Shown: positions 24,724 through 36,302, counted from the first letter of the stretch. The stretch: 64,000 nt of DNA from Homalodisca vitripennis (GCF_021130785.1 NW_025777436.1:1-64000); one strand, 5' to 3'. Notes: generated by a model from the sequence alone, not told the origin. A program made the numbers and translations.

Positions 24724-25151
24724 TGCGGCGAGTGCCGCTACAGTTTTTGAATTTGGCGCGCGTTATCCGTCTGTTGCCGCGAACGCTATAGCCAGCTGCG
24801 CCGACCTCTAGCCTTTAGCTCAAACTACAGAGCCTCCTACCATCCGGAATTCTTCCGGACAGGTTCTGGTAGGATGGTTCCTGCTAGGTTTTCAGGCTGT
24901 GACCGGAGGTTGTGCACACTGAGAGTCGTTGTGCAGCTTTCGAGCAGGGTGGACCGGGAGAAGTTAGCGTGGGTGGTCTAGATTTTTGTAGTATTTTGTT
25001 AGGGAACCTTTTCGGTACTATATCCAAATTATTAGTCTTTATTTAGTCATCAAAGCTGGTTAGGTTTTGGAATAGACGGAATCTAGTGGCGGATCCACGG
25101 ATTATTCCTCTATAAGGTCCCACCTTCCGGTCGCGACGCCACGAGGTCGCA
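24724..25151 (+). repeat. 3' LTR
   Basis: Matches the 5' LTR with about 2 substitutions and 8 single-base length differences, most of them in homopolymer runs. It is followed directly by TTCT at 25152-25155. Confidence 0.95.
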
Positions 25152-25900
25152 TTCTCATAAAATATTAAATATTGGTCATCAACTATGGAAAGCAGTTCAA
25201 ATCTGGTGTGACGCTCAGAATTTGGAAAATGATTGAACCCGATTCTCCCTGCACGCTTAGAGGACAGAGAGGATTAAAATAGCCCAAACACAAGTTTAGT
25301 AGCTTTCTATAAAGAAAATCCGTGAAAGTCTTTGAAAAATAAAAGTAATGCAACGAAATAATACATTATATTTGAAACTTCTATTTGCTTTGGAATCTGG
25401 TCTTCGTTTTATATAAACTGTTCATGTGTTTTGTATTATATTTAATAGTCACTAAAACTAAAATGTAAATTGTGTTGGGTATCAAGAGTCATTATTGGGA
25501 GAAATTGTAATTTTACTCAATAATAGAAGTAACTCATCATTGTAAGTCCTGGTCTTTGTCCAGCTTCTGACCATCACATTGTACTGCATGTGGTGATTTT
25601 CTAACGTGCTGCAAGTTGAACGACTATGAAAATGCTGACACATACTTGTAATACTATTTATTGATCAAAAGCATTAAAATATCAGACCTTTGTTGTTTCT
25701 ATAAATATAAAATAATGTTTCAGTGGAAACTGTTAATTATATTTCATATGGGTGTCTCATTCTTTTATCTTTTGGCGTCTTTTTATGTCAAGGATACTAA
25801 TAAAAAGAAATTATTATTTTCTACTTATCTAATCTCCCATATACATACATCATATATAGAAACCATATATGTCATAAGTTATTTACTATGATATAATTTC
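25152..25900 (+). repeat. Leader-block repeat family, copy C, right part
   Basis: Continues the copy split by the LTR element: GATTCTCCCTGCACGC (about 25238), ACTAAAACTAAAATGTAAA (about 25450), the leader block ATTGTAAGTCCTGGTC (about 25538-25620) and GTTGTTTCTATAAATATAAA (about 25692). The leader frame reads VLVFVQLL and then stops at TGA. The pre-insertion unit would be about 1 kb. Confidence 0.7.
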
Positions 25901-27420
25901 ATCATGGTATTTTTGAATGGTTACTTTGTAAATATCCCTCTGCACATTACCTTTTAGGCGAAAGATTACTTATGTATTCAGAGTGAAAACAAAATATACT
26001 CATTGATAAAATCAGGTACAGTTATTTTTGAGGTTGAGTGGTAGATTTTCCCATAACTTTGTTGATCATTTGTAGAGCAGGGAATTTTTTATTTTTCTGG
26101 AGCTTACGTAGAACGAGGGCACTTTTCATCTAGGATGTATAATTGTTGGGAAAAGCGGGAAACGAAGTAAAAATATTTTATAGTAATGGAGCATCCATAT
26201 AATAAGGTCTCTCTTTTTCTTCTTAGTCTGTAAAATAAAAGGGCGGTAGATTTTTTATGCTTTGAAGCATTGAGAATAAAAAGGCAACCAGATTTTAACT
26301 TCTTTAGTCTCAAAATCATGTCGAGGCATTCAGGTAAAGCCTCCTTAGAATGTTCAAAACATTTGACCACAATGTAAATGATAAACCACTTTACAAGGTA
26401 GTGAAATAGAAGCAGATAGTTTTTCCTTCTGTTCCCTTAATAATCTACAAAGCGGATCATCTCTAAATATGCTGAGTCTATGGATATGTTCTTATTCATG
26501 ACGGAAATCCCGTGATTTTGCATAGCCTTGTACGAAGAGACCACTTATGCTCAATGACTTTAGCAGGTCGTCCAAAATAAGATTTAAAGAGATTATAAGT
26601 AAAGCTATACTTATCGTAGCCCCAAAAGAGTAGTTTTAACCATTAACTAGTATTTTAGGACAATATCTAAGACAATTCTTACTCTGTATAATAAAAGTAA
26701 TCCATGTACTTATTGGTAGCCTGATAATTGATAGTCTTAAAAAGGAAGAGAATACACTACTGCAGGTGTCGAAACAAACTGTTTTCAGAGAAATCAAACA
26801 CTAGCTCCTTGGAAAAACAAAATTTTGCAATTTAGTACAAACAAGCTAATTTTGTGGCTGTTCTGAAACTTGGTGTGAACTATCCTTATATTTGGATGGT
26901 TGTGAGAGTTGTCGCTTTCGTAAGAGGAAGGTTTAAAAGATAATAGTATTAAATATGTCAAGGACCATTTAAATTATCGTTTTAAAAACCTGCAACTTTC
27001 AAGAAGGTAACGGATTTTATTTATACTTGTTTACCCCTTTGTTGGATTTTCTATATCAGATATTTGATAAAGAAAACTTTAATGGTTAACCTAAAACTAA
27101 CGGGAGGTTATTTGTCATTAACTCAAAATATGTAATACATAAACCAAATTTCTTTGGTTAGTTTTATGATTTAATAACAATCCTATTCAATTCAAATGAC
27201 TTGCTAACAACGTTATGAAAGTAGTTTACTCCAACAATGTTCCCTCTCGATTTAACGTTCAGCTTGACGTATTATTCTCCACATTGACTCATTTTATTTT
27301 ATTATGAAAAAAGATTATATTACTTGTTATTACTTAAATTAGAATTAAATAGCGATACGGGAAATAACAATGCGTTTCTATTACTATATATATCTTCGAA
27401 TCCCCATCTTTTATTTGATT
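25900..27420. other. AT-rich DNA, no gene seen
   Basis: Short frames on both strands (for example 26104-26370 minus) have no recognisable motif and the base composition of background. Confidence 0.5.
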
Positions 27421-27423
27421 TGA

Positions 27424-28230
27424 TGTACAAAAGAGATCTGGTGTTAATTTAAGAAAACTATCTAAATAATTTAACAATAGACCATATTTATTTTTTTAAC
27501 TCAACAAAATATGTTTTTAAACGTATTTACTTTAAATAATCAAACATAATTTATTAAGGCATTTGAATTATTGTCAGCTAACATAAACCTAATTCAACTA
27601 ATTTTAATAATTAGCCCATTTGAACATGCCAAAAATATTGTTCTAAGACATAGTTTAGAAAGTCCATCTCATAAGCACACTCCTTATAAGAAAATAAAAA
27701 TAGTTTATAAATTACCGAAATTATTAAAAAAAGACTAATTATTCTAGTGTTTTTGTTCAGATTATTAGACTATAAAACTAGGATTTAAACTGCTTTGTGT
27801 ATCAAGAGATAGAGGAAACAACAATATCTAAATGATAACAGTCACTCATCCATGCGTTTCCTGATCCTCTCCCTGGTCCTGCTTCTGGCCATTACATCGT
27901 GTTCCTGGTGGTGCTTCACTGATGTGCTGCTAGTTGAAAATATTTTGAAAATGCTAAAACATGAAACTTTTAACTTAAATATAAACATGTAAACACTTTT
28001 ATCCTTTTCTGTTTCCTTAGATATTAAATCATTTAAAGTATACAGTGTTGTTTAACATTGTGGTTTTATAATATTTGTCTTTGTTTATTTTGCATCACGA
28101 CTACAGTTAGTCCAAATTCTATCTATCTTGTTGTACATACATACATACATACATTTTAAATTTTCAGAAGATAAACATATGAATAGAACAAAGAGTAACA
28201 AGAGATAGTCCTTGGTAAACATCTCTTGAG
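27424..28230 (+). repeat. Leader-block repeat family, copy D
   Basis: Family blocks in order: GAGATCTGGTGTTAATTTAA (about 27431), AAACTAGGATTTAAACTGC (about 27775), the leader block (27838-27940), a diverged GTTTCCTTAGATATTAA (about 28010), GCATCACGACTACAG (about 28092), and a TACA microsatellite (28133-28153). It is the only copy whose leader keeps an ATG in frame. Confidence 0.75.
27852..27992 (+). CDS. Putative small secreted peptide (46 codons) or signal-peptide exon relic
   Basis: The frame begins MRFLILSLVLLLAITSCS: a short basic start, a 13-residue hydrophobic core and small residues suitable for signal-peptidase cleavage. It continues SWWCFTDVLLVEN and ends at TAA after a Lys/Asn-rich tail with no further cysteines. 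The first half matches the conserved leader block of the repeat family, and copies B, G and others share the frame. In those copies the ATG is replaced by TAA or TAG. It could be a secreted peptide gene, a first exon, or a chance frame in a repeat. No TATA box or poly(A) signal was pinned down. I do not recognise a protein family. Confidence 0.35.
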   Translation: MRFLILSLVLLLAITSCSWWCFTDVLLVENILKMLKHETFNLNINM

Positions 28231-28239
28231 GGCATACTG

Positions 28240-29200
28240 TAAGAGAGGAAAAGATTACTTATGTAATCAGATATAAAACAATAGGAAACGCTTGACTTAG
28301 AAACACTTAAAATATTTATTCCATAATGGTATATAATTTATAATTAAAGTTGCATATAGTTTAAATAAAATGTTTAAGATTCAAGCTGCTATTTCTAAGT
28401 TGTAATTTATGTGTTAAAATACTATAGTTGAGATACAGTACAAGGGAACATTTTTTGCTGTAAATCCTAACTCAACTAAAAAATGTTATATGTTTTTTAC
28501 AACTAATTTGAAAAGTAACACATGTAGAATTATGAAAGAAATAATTTATTAATTGTTTCTTCATAGAGTAGAGCAAGTTCTATGAAAGTGCATGTCCTAC
28601 ATGGCATTCGGCATTGCGTTATGGATAGGCCTACCTATTTCTTAACCCAGACACAAAAAATGTATCTTTTGTCAGCTGGGGATGTAAAAATTTCTGTAAG
28701 ATATCTCAACATTGAAATAGGCTTTAAATTTTACATGCAATTTTAGCGAAGACTGTTACGTGACACGTGGTGTGGTATAATCTTACCTTGTTTGTAAGCC
28801 ATGTTGGAATATCACTTGTTCAATGGCGGTATGTTCTCTGAGAATAACAACACAGAAAACTGTTCTTGTCGTAGACAGTTTTATGTGGGCAGTCTCTTTA
28901 ACTATATACAGGTTTAACGCAATGATATTTTGAGTAAAACGTATTGCTAGGGATACGTATCCCTCAAATAAAAGAAGACAGTAATAGAAGCTGGTCACAA
29001 ACTTTAGAAACAATAAAAAAACCAAATTTCGGGTTTTAAATCTAAATACCACCTTTTCTTCTCCCTTATAATAATTTTTTAATCCCACGGAATTGTACAT
29101 CTAAATATTTGCTTAAAAGCTAAACCCATAATTACTTACTTAGAATACCAAATAAGCCAATACAATTTTTAATTCCCTGGTGGCTTCTACATAGTTCATT
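28240..29200. other. AT-rich DNA, no gene seen
   Basis: One 105-codon frame on the minus strand (28783-29100) has no motif and AT-biased hydrophobic composition. I treat it as chance. Confidence 0.5.
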
Positions 29201-29216
29201 AAAAAGTGTACATTAT

Positions 29217-29891
29217 TTCTGACATTCAGCAAGGCATTGGGGATATGAAAGATGTACTTCTGGTTACATACGCCTTCACAGGATGTGACACTGTGTCTGC
29301 TGTCTATAAGAAGGGAAAAATTGACCTTATATGAAAGTTCAAGCCAACAACGTTCTTCGTGAAAAACTTCTGGTCTTCAACAACCCCAAAGCCGACCCCA
29401 GTGCAGTGGCTGATGCAGGAAATTACTTCCTACTTGCAATGTTTGGAGCCAAGAACACTGAAGATCTAGATTGTCTCCGCTACCAGTCCTACCTGAAAGC
29501 GATTGCAAAGCAGCCTATACATGCATTACTGAAGTTGGATGCACTACCCACCACTTCAGGAGCGTCCAGACAGTATTCATTTAGGACCTACCACCAGGTA
29601 CAACAGTGGCTGAATGAAGATAAGGATCCACTCGAGTGGGGTTGGAAGAAGATTGGCGACCACCTGACACCAATTACAACAGCACGTCCTGCAGCCCCCC
29701 AGGAATTACTGTCCCTTATAATGTGTACTTGCAAAGATAAATGCGTTCGTAATTGTGAATGCAGAAGGAGTGGTCTAAACTGCACTAGCATATGCAGCAA
29801 TTGCTCAGGCCAAGCATGTGATAACATGGACAATAATAACATCTTAGACGACGAGCTAGAGGAGGAGGATAATGTGCTGGAGGATGAGTGA
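29217..29891 (+). pseudogene. C-terminal fragment of a cysteine-rich (CXC-like) multi-copy protein
   Basis: The first part reads DIQQGIGDMKDVLLVTYAF and TGCDTVSAVYKKGKIDL, then meets TGA at 29332. An overlapping ATG frame (29331-29891) continues as REKLLVFNNPKAD, SFRTYHQVQQWL and EWGWKK. A cysteine cluster follows: CTCKDKC, CECRRSG, CTSICSNC. The protein ends in an acidic Glu/Asp tail, and AATAAA is present just after the stop (29897). The GCDT motif, the YHQVQ.W motif and the Cys cluster match my memory of uncharacterised proteins that are multi-copy in arthropod genomes and are probably mobile-element derived. The Cys spacing recalls tesmin/TSO1-type CXC domains. The N-terminal part is missing. 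Confidence 0.55.
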
Positions 29892-31215
29892 AGTTAATAA
29901 AGACATTGAACATTCCAAATTTGAAAGATATTTATGCTTAAGAAGTGAATTTATGTTGCAATGTTCGTAGAAAGTTCAGGGTGGGTTTCTCCGTACCACA
30001 GGTTTATATGGCCTAGGCCTGTGGAAGCCTCTTTTCCCTTAAAAAAGAGTGCCCTTTGATAAGGTGGTGAGGTTTTCATTCCTTCAAGGGCTTATCACTA
30101 ACATACCACCGGCCACTGAAATAGCAACATTCTTTTACGAAGCTTATTTTTTAAAACAATTATCAAAATTACGAAAAAGTTAACATTTACACCGTCTGTA
30201 ACTCTTGAACCGTACAATTTAGAGTGATTATGAAAAGGACCATTCTTATTTAAAATTTAACGTAAAACATTTTTGTATATAACAATTTTTAGGATAAACC
30301 GCTTAGTTTTTGAAATATTTACGAAAAACTAAAAAAACTAGTGATTTTTCAAATTCCCCCCCCCTTCACCACCGAACCCGACGCTCAAAATGGTGTAACT
30401 TTTTACCATAGAATAAGGGGACTATGTAGAGCAATTTTGTGTTGGAGGAAAACTTTTACTTTGGATGTTGAGGTTTAGGTCTAATTACACCGTACTACAC
30501 GTACACGAGGCTCGACCTCACGAATTGCACAATAATAAAGACTTTGTGAACTGTTTCCCAAAAGGTCACTTCGCCATCCTCTGCCGTTGAGCCGACAAAT
30601 TACTCCACGGATTGTTAAATAAAAGAAAAATAGGAAATTCCAAAATTTCCAAGTGCGAAATCAACGGTGAATGACTCTTTTTGGATTATTAAAAAAAAAG
30701 AAGTGTATGTAGGACAATGTTGTTGGCTGAGCTCAAACTGACATTGTTCAACGAAATAGTTAGCCGAATAACACACTGATAATTGAGAGAATACAGCATT
30801 TTACGTAAACTCCACTTAGGCCTACAGCTTATAAAATCATTTTCACTATACTACAGGATCTGATCAACTCTAATAGGCTCCATTTTATTAAGAAAGGGGG
30901 TACTGCCTAAATACAAAAAGACGATGCTTTAAATTTGAAAATCTTTAAAAATTATTACTACCCCTTTCCTCTAAAAGTGCCTTTTGGGGCATATTTAGGT
31001 GCAAACAATTTTCCCGAATCCTTTAGGGTCGAACTATGGGACTTTCGTTAAAAGGGTAGGTTTCTTGGTTCAGACGCTATACATCGCATAAGGGTGGTCT
31101 ACCTCAACCTGTATAGCGTACCTTTCTGATAAACACCTAACATATATTGGTGGTACAGATGTCAAAACTTCGTGAAAAGTAGATACAGTTTATAAGTGAA
31201 TTATGAATTGATTTA
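29892..31215. other. Probable 3' flank of the CXC-like element, otherwise unassigned
   Basis: Contains several inverted pairs: CCACAGG/CCTGTGG at about 29996-30024, TGATAAG/CTTATCA at about 30057-30095, and CGCTATACA/TGTATAGCG at about 31074-31118. Runs such as C9 at 30357-30364 are also present. The style is transposon UTR, but I cannot assign a family. No coding frame is seen. Confidence 0.4.
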
Positions 31216-31219
31216 AAGT

Positions 31220-31950
31220 GATAATTTTACTAAATACACTGTTCACTACGCCTTTTAAACTATACAGCTCTTTAAGCAGCAAATATTTTTTATTTAAAAT
31301 TAGGTTTTATGGATAAAAAATACTAATTTTCGTCACGTTTTCTGCATCGCAAAGTTTTGAACTCCTGTATTTGCGTAGGGTTTTAGTGAATTGAATTTTT
31401 ACTTTTTCAATTTTACCGTTACACGGTGTAATTATTATTCCTACATATATCTAGGTTCTAACTGTATCGGCCTGACAAGGACGTTATTAAACTAACCTCA
31501 TTATTACAGACGTCAGAGCTGTAATCCGTTGTTTCGCAAACACGTTTTACCCAGAAACAGAAGTTTTCTACAGCCCTTTAGAACTCTTCTCCATTATTAA
31601 TTGAACGGCAGCCCGGATTCGTTGCATCATGTCTTCTCGAGTCCTGGATCCTAATGCATAAGCCAAGTATTTTAAGCCTACAACAAGTAGTAGTTTAGCA
31701 CATTTAATCCGAGGATTTGGGGGAGGGGGTAGTTGACTGGAACAGTTTGTCAGCACCGCTTCAAAGAAGTTGTTACACAAATGTCCATGCAAGTGTTCTT
31801 AAAAAAAAAACGGGCCAATAATTTGGTTATCGCACCAAGTATTAAGGTTGGTTGTCTCGCATCCAGTGGGATTTTCAAAAACTTTTCAAAACCTCATGTT
31901 GTGACGGATCATTTCTCCATTGCTCCGAAAAGTTGCTTCGTTTCACCATA
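31220..31950 (-). pseudogene. DDE transposase remnant, copy 1, with 3' tail
   Basis: The minus strand reads LNTWCDNQIIGPFFF, then SRTREDMMQRIRAAVQLI, then a stop. These match the middle and C-terminus of mariner/IS630-like DDE transposases in which TREDM..RIRAA is characteristic. The catalytic HDGAPAH region is not recognisable here. The tail at 31330-31400 is shared, in inverse orientation, with 36050-36110, which ties both to one family. Confidence 0.65.
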
Positions 31951-32784
31951 GAACTTAAATATCAATCTTCGTGCATGTTATCACGAGATGATAAATAAAA
32001 TTTCATTCTTAGAAGTCATCTCTATGCAATGCTTTATGTAGTGAAATCCGGTATGGGTGCTTTTTACTGTCCTAAGGACCTGAGTACTGTCGTTGGCTAA
32101 TTCCTGCATCGGTAACAAACTCTCATAGATGAGTCATGAGGGTTGAGCTGAATCGCACCCAAAAGGTCTGGTGCCTTATCATTCCTTACACGCCTAGCGA
32201 GCTTGTTCACTTTGTTGTAGTCCGGTTGTGTGTTTCTAGTTTCACGAACACGACTAGCAAGTGTTTGTTCAACCTTTTGTGAATAATGTTCACGGTCCTG
32301 GTAGCGTTAAATGTACAGCGCGGCAGCAGCTGTGTAGTCCTACAAACATTTATCTATCACCCTATCACCGACAACATCGAGAAAGCTTCTTCTTTGTGAA
32401 AGACATAATATTTGACAGACAACAATACTCGTCATCAAGGACACGGCACAACACAGACTAACTAAAAAATATGATAATACATTATTATCATTTCTTATCA
32501 CATGTTCATAAAGGTTCAGACTCGATGAAGATACGCATGACCATGGCAGTAAAATGTAACGGAACGTACAAACACGTGTGTAGATTAATAAAAAAGGTTA
32601 AAATATAGCTGACATTGCTATTTCATTTGTTATCAAACACATCAATCACAGCTCAGTGATGAGATATCAATCGATCAATCATCAAAGTTTAAATTTTATA
32701 AGAATTTGCTCATTTTATTTAAAGTTTTATATAACAGGTACACTTACGGTAAGTCTCCTTAAACGTAAAGTGTTTTAAATAGAA
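31951..32784. other. Unassigned DNA, no gene seen
   Basis: Mixed composition with short unconvincing frames. No motif was recognised on either strand. Confidence 0.45.
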
Positions 32785-32819
32785 TTGGTAGAATCTTTGG
32801 AATACCCTAAAGTAAAGGT

Positions 32820-32965
32820 AGAACACAACGACATACTAAATGTAACAAAACGACATGAACAATATTTTTGGCGCCACTTCTCAACCATCCAAGATAAATC
32901 CGAACTTTTAAGTACAAAAAATAGCTTTTATGAGAGCTATTTGATAGGTGTAAAGTCATACCTTG
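32820..32965 (+). repeat. Third copy of the DDE-transposon 3' tail
   Basis: TTTTTGGCGCCACTTCTC and GAGAGCTATTTGATAGG correspond to CTTTTGGCGCCATTTTCG and AAGAGCTATTTGTCTT at about 36113-36152. The short open frame here is probably not coding. Confidence 0.5.
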
Positions 32966-33420
32966 CTAGTTGAATATATTAGATTATACGAGTTTGAAAT
33001 ATCCCAACTTTGTGTATTATCCTTTCAAAATTAGCTGTAGACATAGTGCTTGTAAATAAAAAAAATAATTTTAACTGTATTTTTTAAGAGTGTAAAAGAG
33101 ATATTATACTTCTAATTTGAAATAGGCGATTGCTGCTCTTACAATCTGAAAACATTTGTGTAACCTTGATATTTCTCTATTTACTCAATATTTTATTTCT
33201 AGAAGTGACGCATTAAAATAGTACAAGAATTAGTTTTCCAAATTTTATTTAAAATATTAAAGAAACATACATGAACATCAACCCTCCACCACCCCTCAGT
33301 CTCGTGTTACAAAACTAAGACGACTCCTTTATATAAAATTTTGAAAGATCCAGCTGCACATATGTAAAAAATACTGCAATATCCAAACACACAAACAATT
33401 TCGTCACTTCTGTCAGCCAT

Positions 33421-34330
33421 GGAGCCTGGGACCAGCAGAGCGCTACGACGATGATTGGTGTCCAGACGAGGGATTTCACGAGTGCTGTCAGCCATGGAGC
33501 CTGGGACCAGCAGAGCGCTCCGACGAAGAATGGTGTCCATACGAGTGATTTCACGACTGCTGTCAGCCATGGAGCCTGGGATCAGCAGGGCGCTACGACG
33601 AAGAATGGTGTCCATATGAGGGATTTCACGACTGCTGCCAGCCATGGAGCCTGGGATCAGTAGAGCGCTACGACGAAGAATGGTGTCCAGACGAGGGATT
33701 TCACGACTGCTGTCAGCCATGGAGCCTGGGACCAGCAGAGCGCTACGACGACGAATGGTGTCCAGACGAGGGATTTCACGACTGCTGTCAGCCATAGAGC
33801 CTGGGACCAGCAGAGCGCTACGACGATGAATGGTGTCCAGACGAGGGATTTCACGACTGCTGTCAGCCATGGAGCCTGGGACCAACAGAGCGCTACGACG
33901 TAGAATGGTGTCCAGACGAGGGATTTCACGACTGCTGTCAGCCATGGAGCCTGGGACCAGCAGAGCGCTACGACGATGATTGGTGTCTAGACGAGGGATT
34001 TCACGAGTGCTGTCAGCCATGGAGCCTGGGACCAGCAGAGCGCTCCGACGAAGAATGGTGTCCAGACGAGGGATTTCACGACTGCTGTCAGCCATGGAGC
34101 CTGGGATCAGCAGGGCGCTACGACGAAGAATGGTGTCCATATGAGGGATTTCACGACTGCTGCCAGCCATGGAGCCTGGGATCAGCAGAGCGCTACGACG
34201 AAGAATGGTGTCCAGACGAGGGATTTCACGACTGCTGTCAGCCATGGAGCCTGGGATCAGCAGAGCGCTACGACGAAGAATGGTGTCCAGACGAGGGATT
34301 TCACGACTGCTGTCAGCCATGGAGCCTTTG
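33421..34330. repeat. 75-bp minisatellite, 12 units plus a partial one, with 7-unit higher-order period
   Basis: Units begin GGAGCCTGGG at 33421, 33496, 33571, and so on every 75 bp to 34246, with a broken unit at 34321. Because 75 is divisible by 3 and no stops occur, long frames run through it on both strands. The minus strand gives 25-residue repeats such as MADSSREIPRLDTILRR. Diagnostic variants in units 1-4 (GAGTGCTGTC, GCTCCGACG, CAGGGCGC, TGCCAGCC) recur in units 8-11, a 525-bp period. The minus-strand frame continues past the array to 33307 with a hydrophobic tail but has no recognisable domain. Confidence 0.97.
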
Positions 34331-35270
34331 ATCAGCAGGGCGCTATATTGAAGAAAGATTCACTATCCTCCCATCCTTTACTATAATCCACTCTCCAGCG
34401 TGGAACCATACAATCACCTCTGGCCATCTTGAACCAGAGGTGGCTTATTCTTCTTGGCCCATTAAAATGGGGTAAAACTGTTCGACGTTCCAATATCAAC
34501 TCTTTAACTGACTATCAATCATTGTGGAGGGTAATCTAGAACAATTTGGGCGCAGCTGGAATTCTGTATTTGTATAATAAAATCGGAGCTAAACGTTGTA
34601 GCATGTTTACGCTTCAATTTCGAATTTTGACTAAATATTTAACATAGATTACCATAGAAACAACTAACAATGTTTCATGATTGTTAGAATTTCTGTCATA
34701 AATATTAAATTTTTGTGTCAGCCAGTTACTCATAAATAATACTGTTTTCTGGAGCATTTACGTTTGTCGTTTAGTTCCACATACGTTATATTTATCTTTC
34801 GGCAAATCAATGTTTTCATCAAGAATTGTAAAATGATAACAAATTATATCTATGCTTGATTTAAAATATTAAAAAAATCCTTATGTATGGAGAATGTTGC
34901 AAATTGCCACCAGTCTTTCAACATATAAAAATTAAGGTTATAAAAAAGGGCCTAACAATATTATTATTACACTAAATTTAAAAAAAAGATGCATGTGACT
35001 ATCAAAAATACTAATTTTAGCAACATTTTGTTGCATTAAGCAACCCATTGTGTTCTCATAAATTTGCCTTCTGATATTCAAAACTGTCTACCACTTGTTT
35101 TTAAAACACTTTCCGTACACTAAAAGTGTTAATTCCTATCAAATTTAAACGTTGATTGCAGTCTATTAATTAGTGGCCTGGGATGGTTGTTAGATAACAA
35201 ACCACATAACAATGGCAAGTATGTTTTAACCCGTTTTAGTGAATCTGAACACGTTGTTGTAGTTCAGTTA
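34331..35270. other. AT-rich DNA, no gene seen
   Basis: No coding frame or repeat was recognised between the minisatellite and the transposase remnant. Confidence 0.45.
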
Positions 35271-35279
35271 CTTTCTACC

Positions 35280-36170
35280 GGTATGGACAAGCTTGTCCTC
35301 CACAGCTGCTGAACCTTTTGGATCAAGTTTGAGAGGAATGATAACGTGCACGAAGATGAATATTTTTCCCCAGCGTTTCATGGCGCGAAGAAACGACCTC
35401 CTAAAACGATAGAGATATGAACCGCCACAACATAAGGTTCTAAGCTTTTCAGTACCCCACTGGATGCGAGAGATAGCCAACCAAAGGTACTGGACCCTCA
35501 ATACTTGGTGCGGTATTGCTGGTATCCAAATTGTTAGCCCGTTTTTTTCTAAGGCCCCTTACGGAAATATGTTCAAAAACTTTCTCATAGATTACTTGCC
35601 TAATTTACTGTTGAATATTCCTGAACAAACAAACTCAGGAATGCGGTTTATGCATGTTGGGGCGCCAGCCGGACTACTCTGAAACGGTGCGTCAAACTCT
35701 CTTCTAGTCAACTATCCACCCAGATCCTAGGATTTAACGTGCGTGAATTTGTGAGGAAGGTTAAAAGACTTAATTTCTGCATCAAAGCCTACGATTTTAG
35801 AGGGCCCGATGCATCGAATCAGGGCTGCTGTTCAATCAGTATATGGAGAAGGGGTCTTAAGGGAAGGAGTATAAAACAGCGAATTACAGCTCGAACATCT
35901 AAAAGTAAGGTTAGTTGAATAACATAATATTATTAATCCGAAATATTTTGAAGCTTGATAAATAATTAACCTATAATATAATGAATAACCTAAATTAAAA
36001 CATGTAACGGAGAAAAGGTTTTTTAATGTAAAAACTTAATTCCCTAAAAACGTACAGCAAATACAGGAGTTCAGTATGCTTTAATGCAACGAAAAGATAT
36101 GAAAATTAGTACTTTTGGCGCCATTTTCGAACCTTACAAGAGCTATTTGTCTTTAAAATGTTTTGTTTCA
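35280..36170 (+). pseudogene. DDE transposase remnant, copy 2, with 3' tail
   Basis: An open frame carries WMREIANQRYWTLNTWCG, then IVSPFFSK and NFLIDYLPNLLLNIPEQ, then RFMHVGAPAG. Related mariner/IS630-like transposases have HDGAPAH at that place, so the catalytic Asp is replaced by Val. After frame changes, RMHRIRAAVQSVYGEG follows near 35800-35850, the C-terminal helix region. The tail to about 36170 is shared with copies 1 and 3. The copy is inactive. Confidence 0.75.
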
Positions 36171-36302
36171 CATAATGTCTACAAATACTATACTATTTCA
36201 ATCATTATTTATTTTCGTTACAGATTAATATAATTTTTTCTTTATTAGTCACCCTAAAAGACCGCGCGGAAACCGTTACTGAGAATGAGAAAGTAAAGAG
36301 AT

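Larger units (their letters stand above)
16028..25151 (+). mobile_element. Ty3/gypsy LTR retrotransposon, about 9.1 kb
   Basis: Two LTRs of 430 and 428 bp (TGCGGCGA...GGTCGCA) enclose an 8.3-kb interior with gag, an aspartic protease motif, reverse transcriptase, RNase H and integrase in Ty3/gypsy order. A purine tract precedes the 3' LTR, and TTCT flanks the whole element. The interior has long noncoding segments at its start (about 1.75 kb) and end (about 1.8 kb). The coding frame is broken many times. The LTRs differ by roughly 2 substitutions plus 8 one-base length changes, so insertion is recent and part of the frame damage may be sequencing error. Confidence 0.95.

Noticed and set aside
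33307..34320. 337-codon minus-strand frame as a real gene
   Set aside because: The length follows from the 75-bp period without stops; several other frames are also open. Kept as a repeat, with coding left open as a question.
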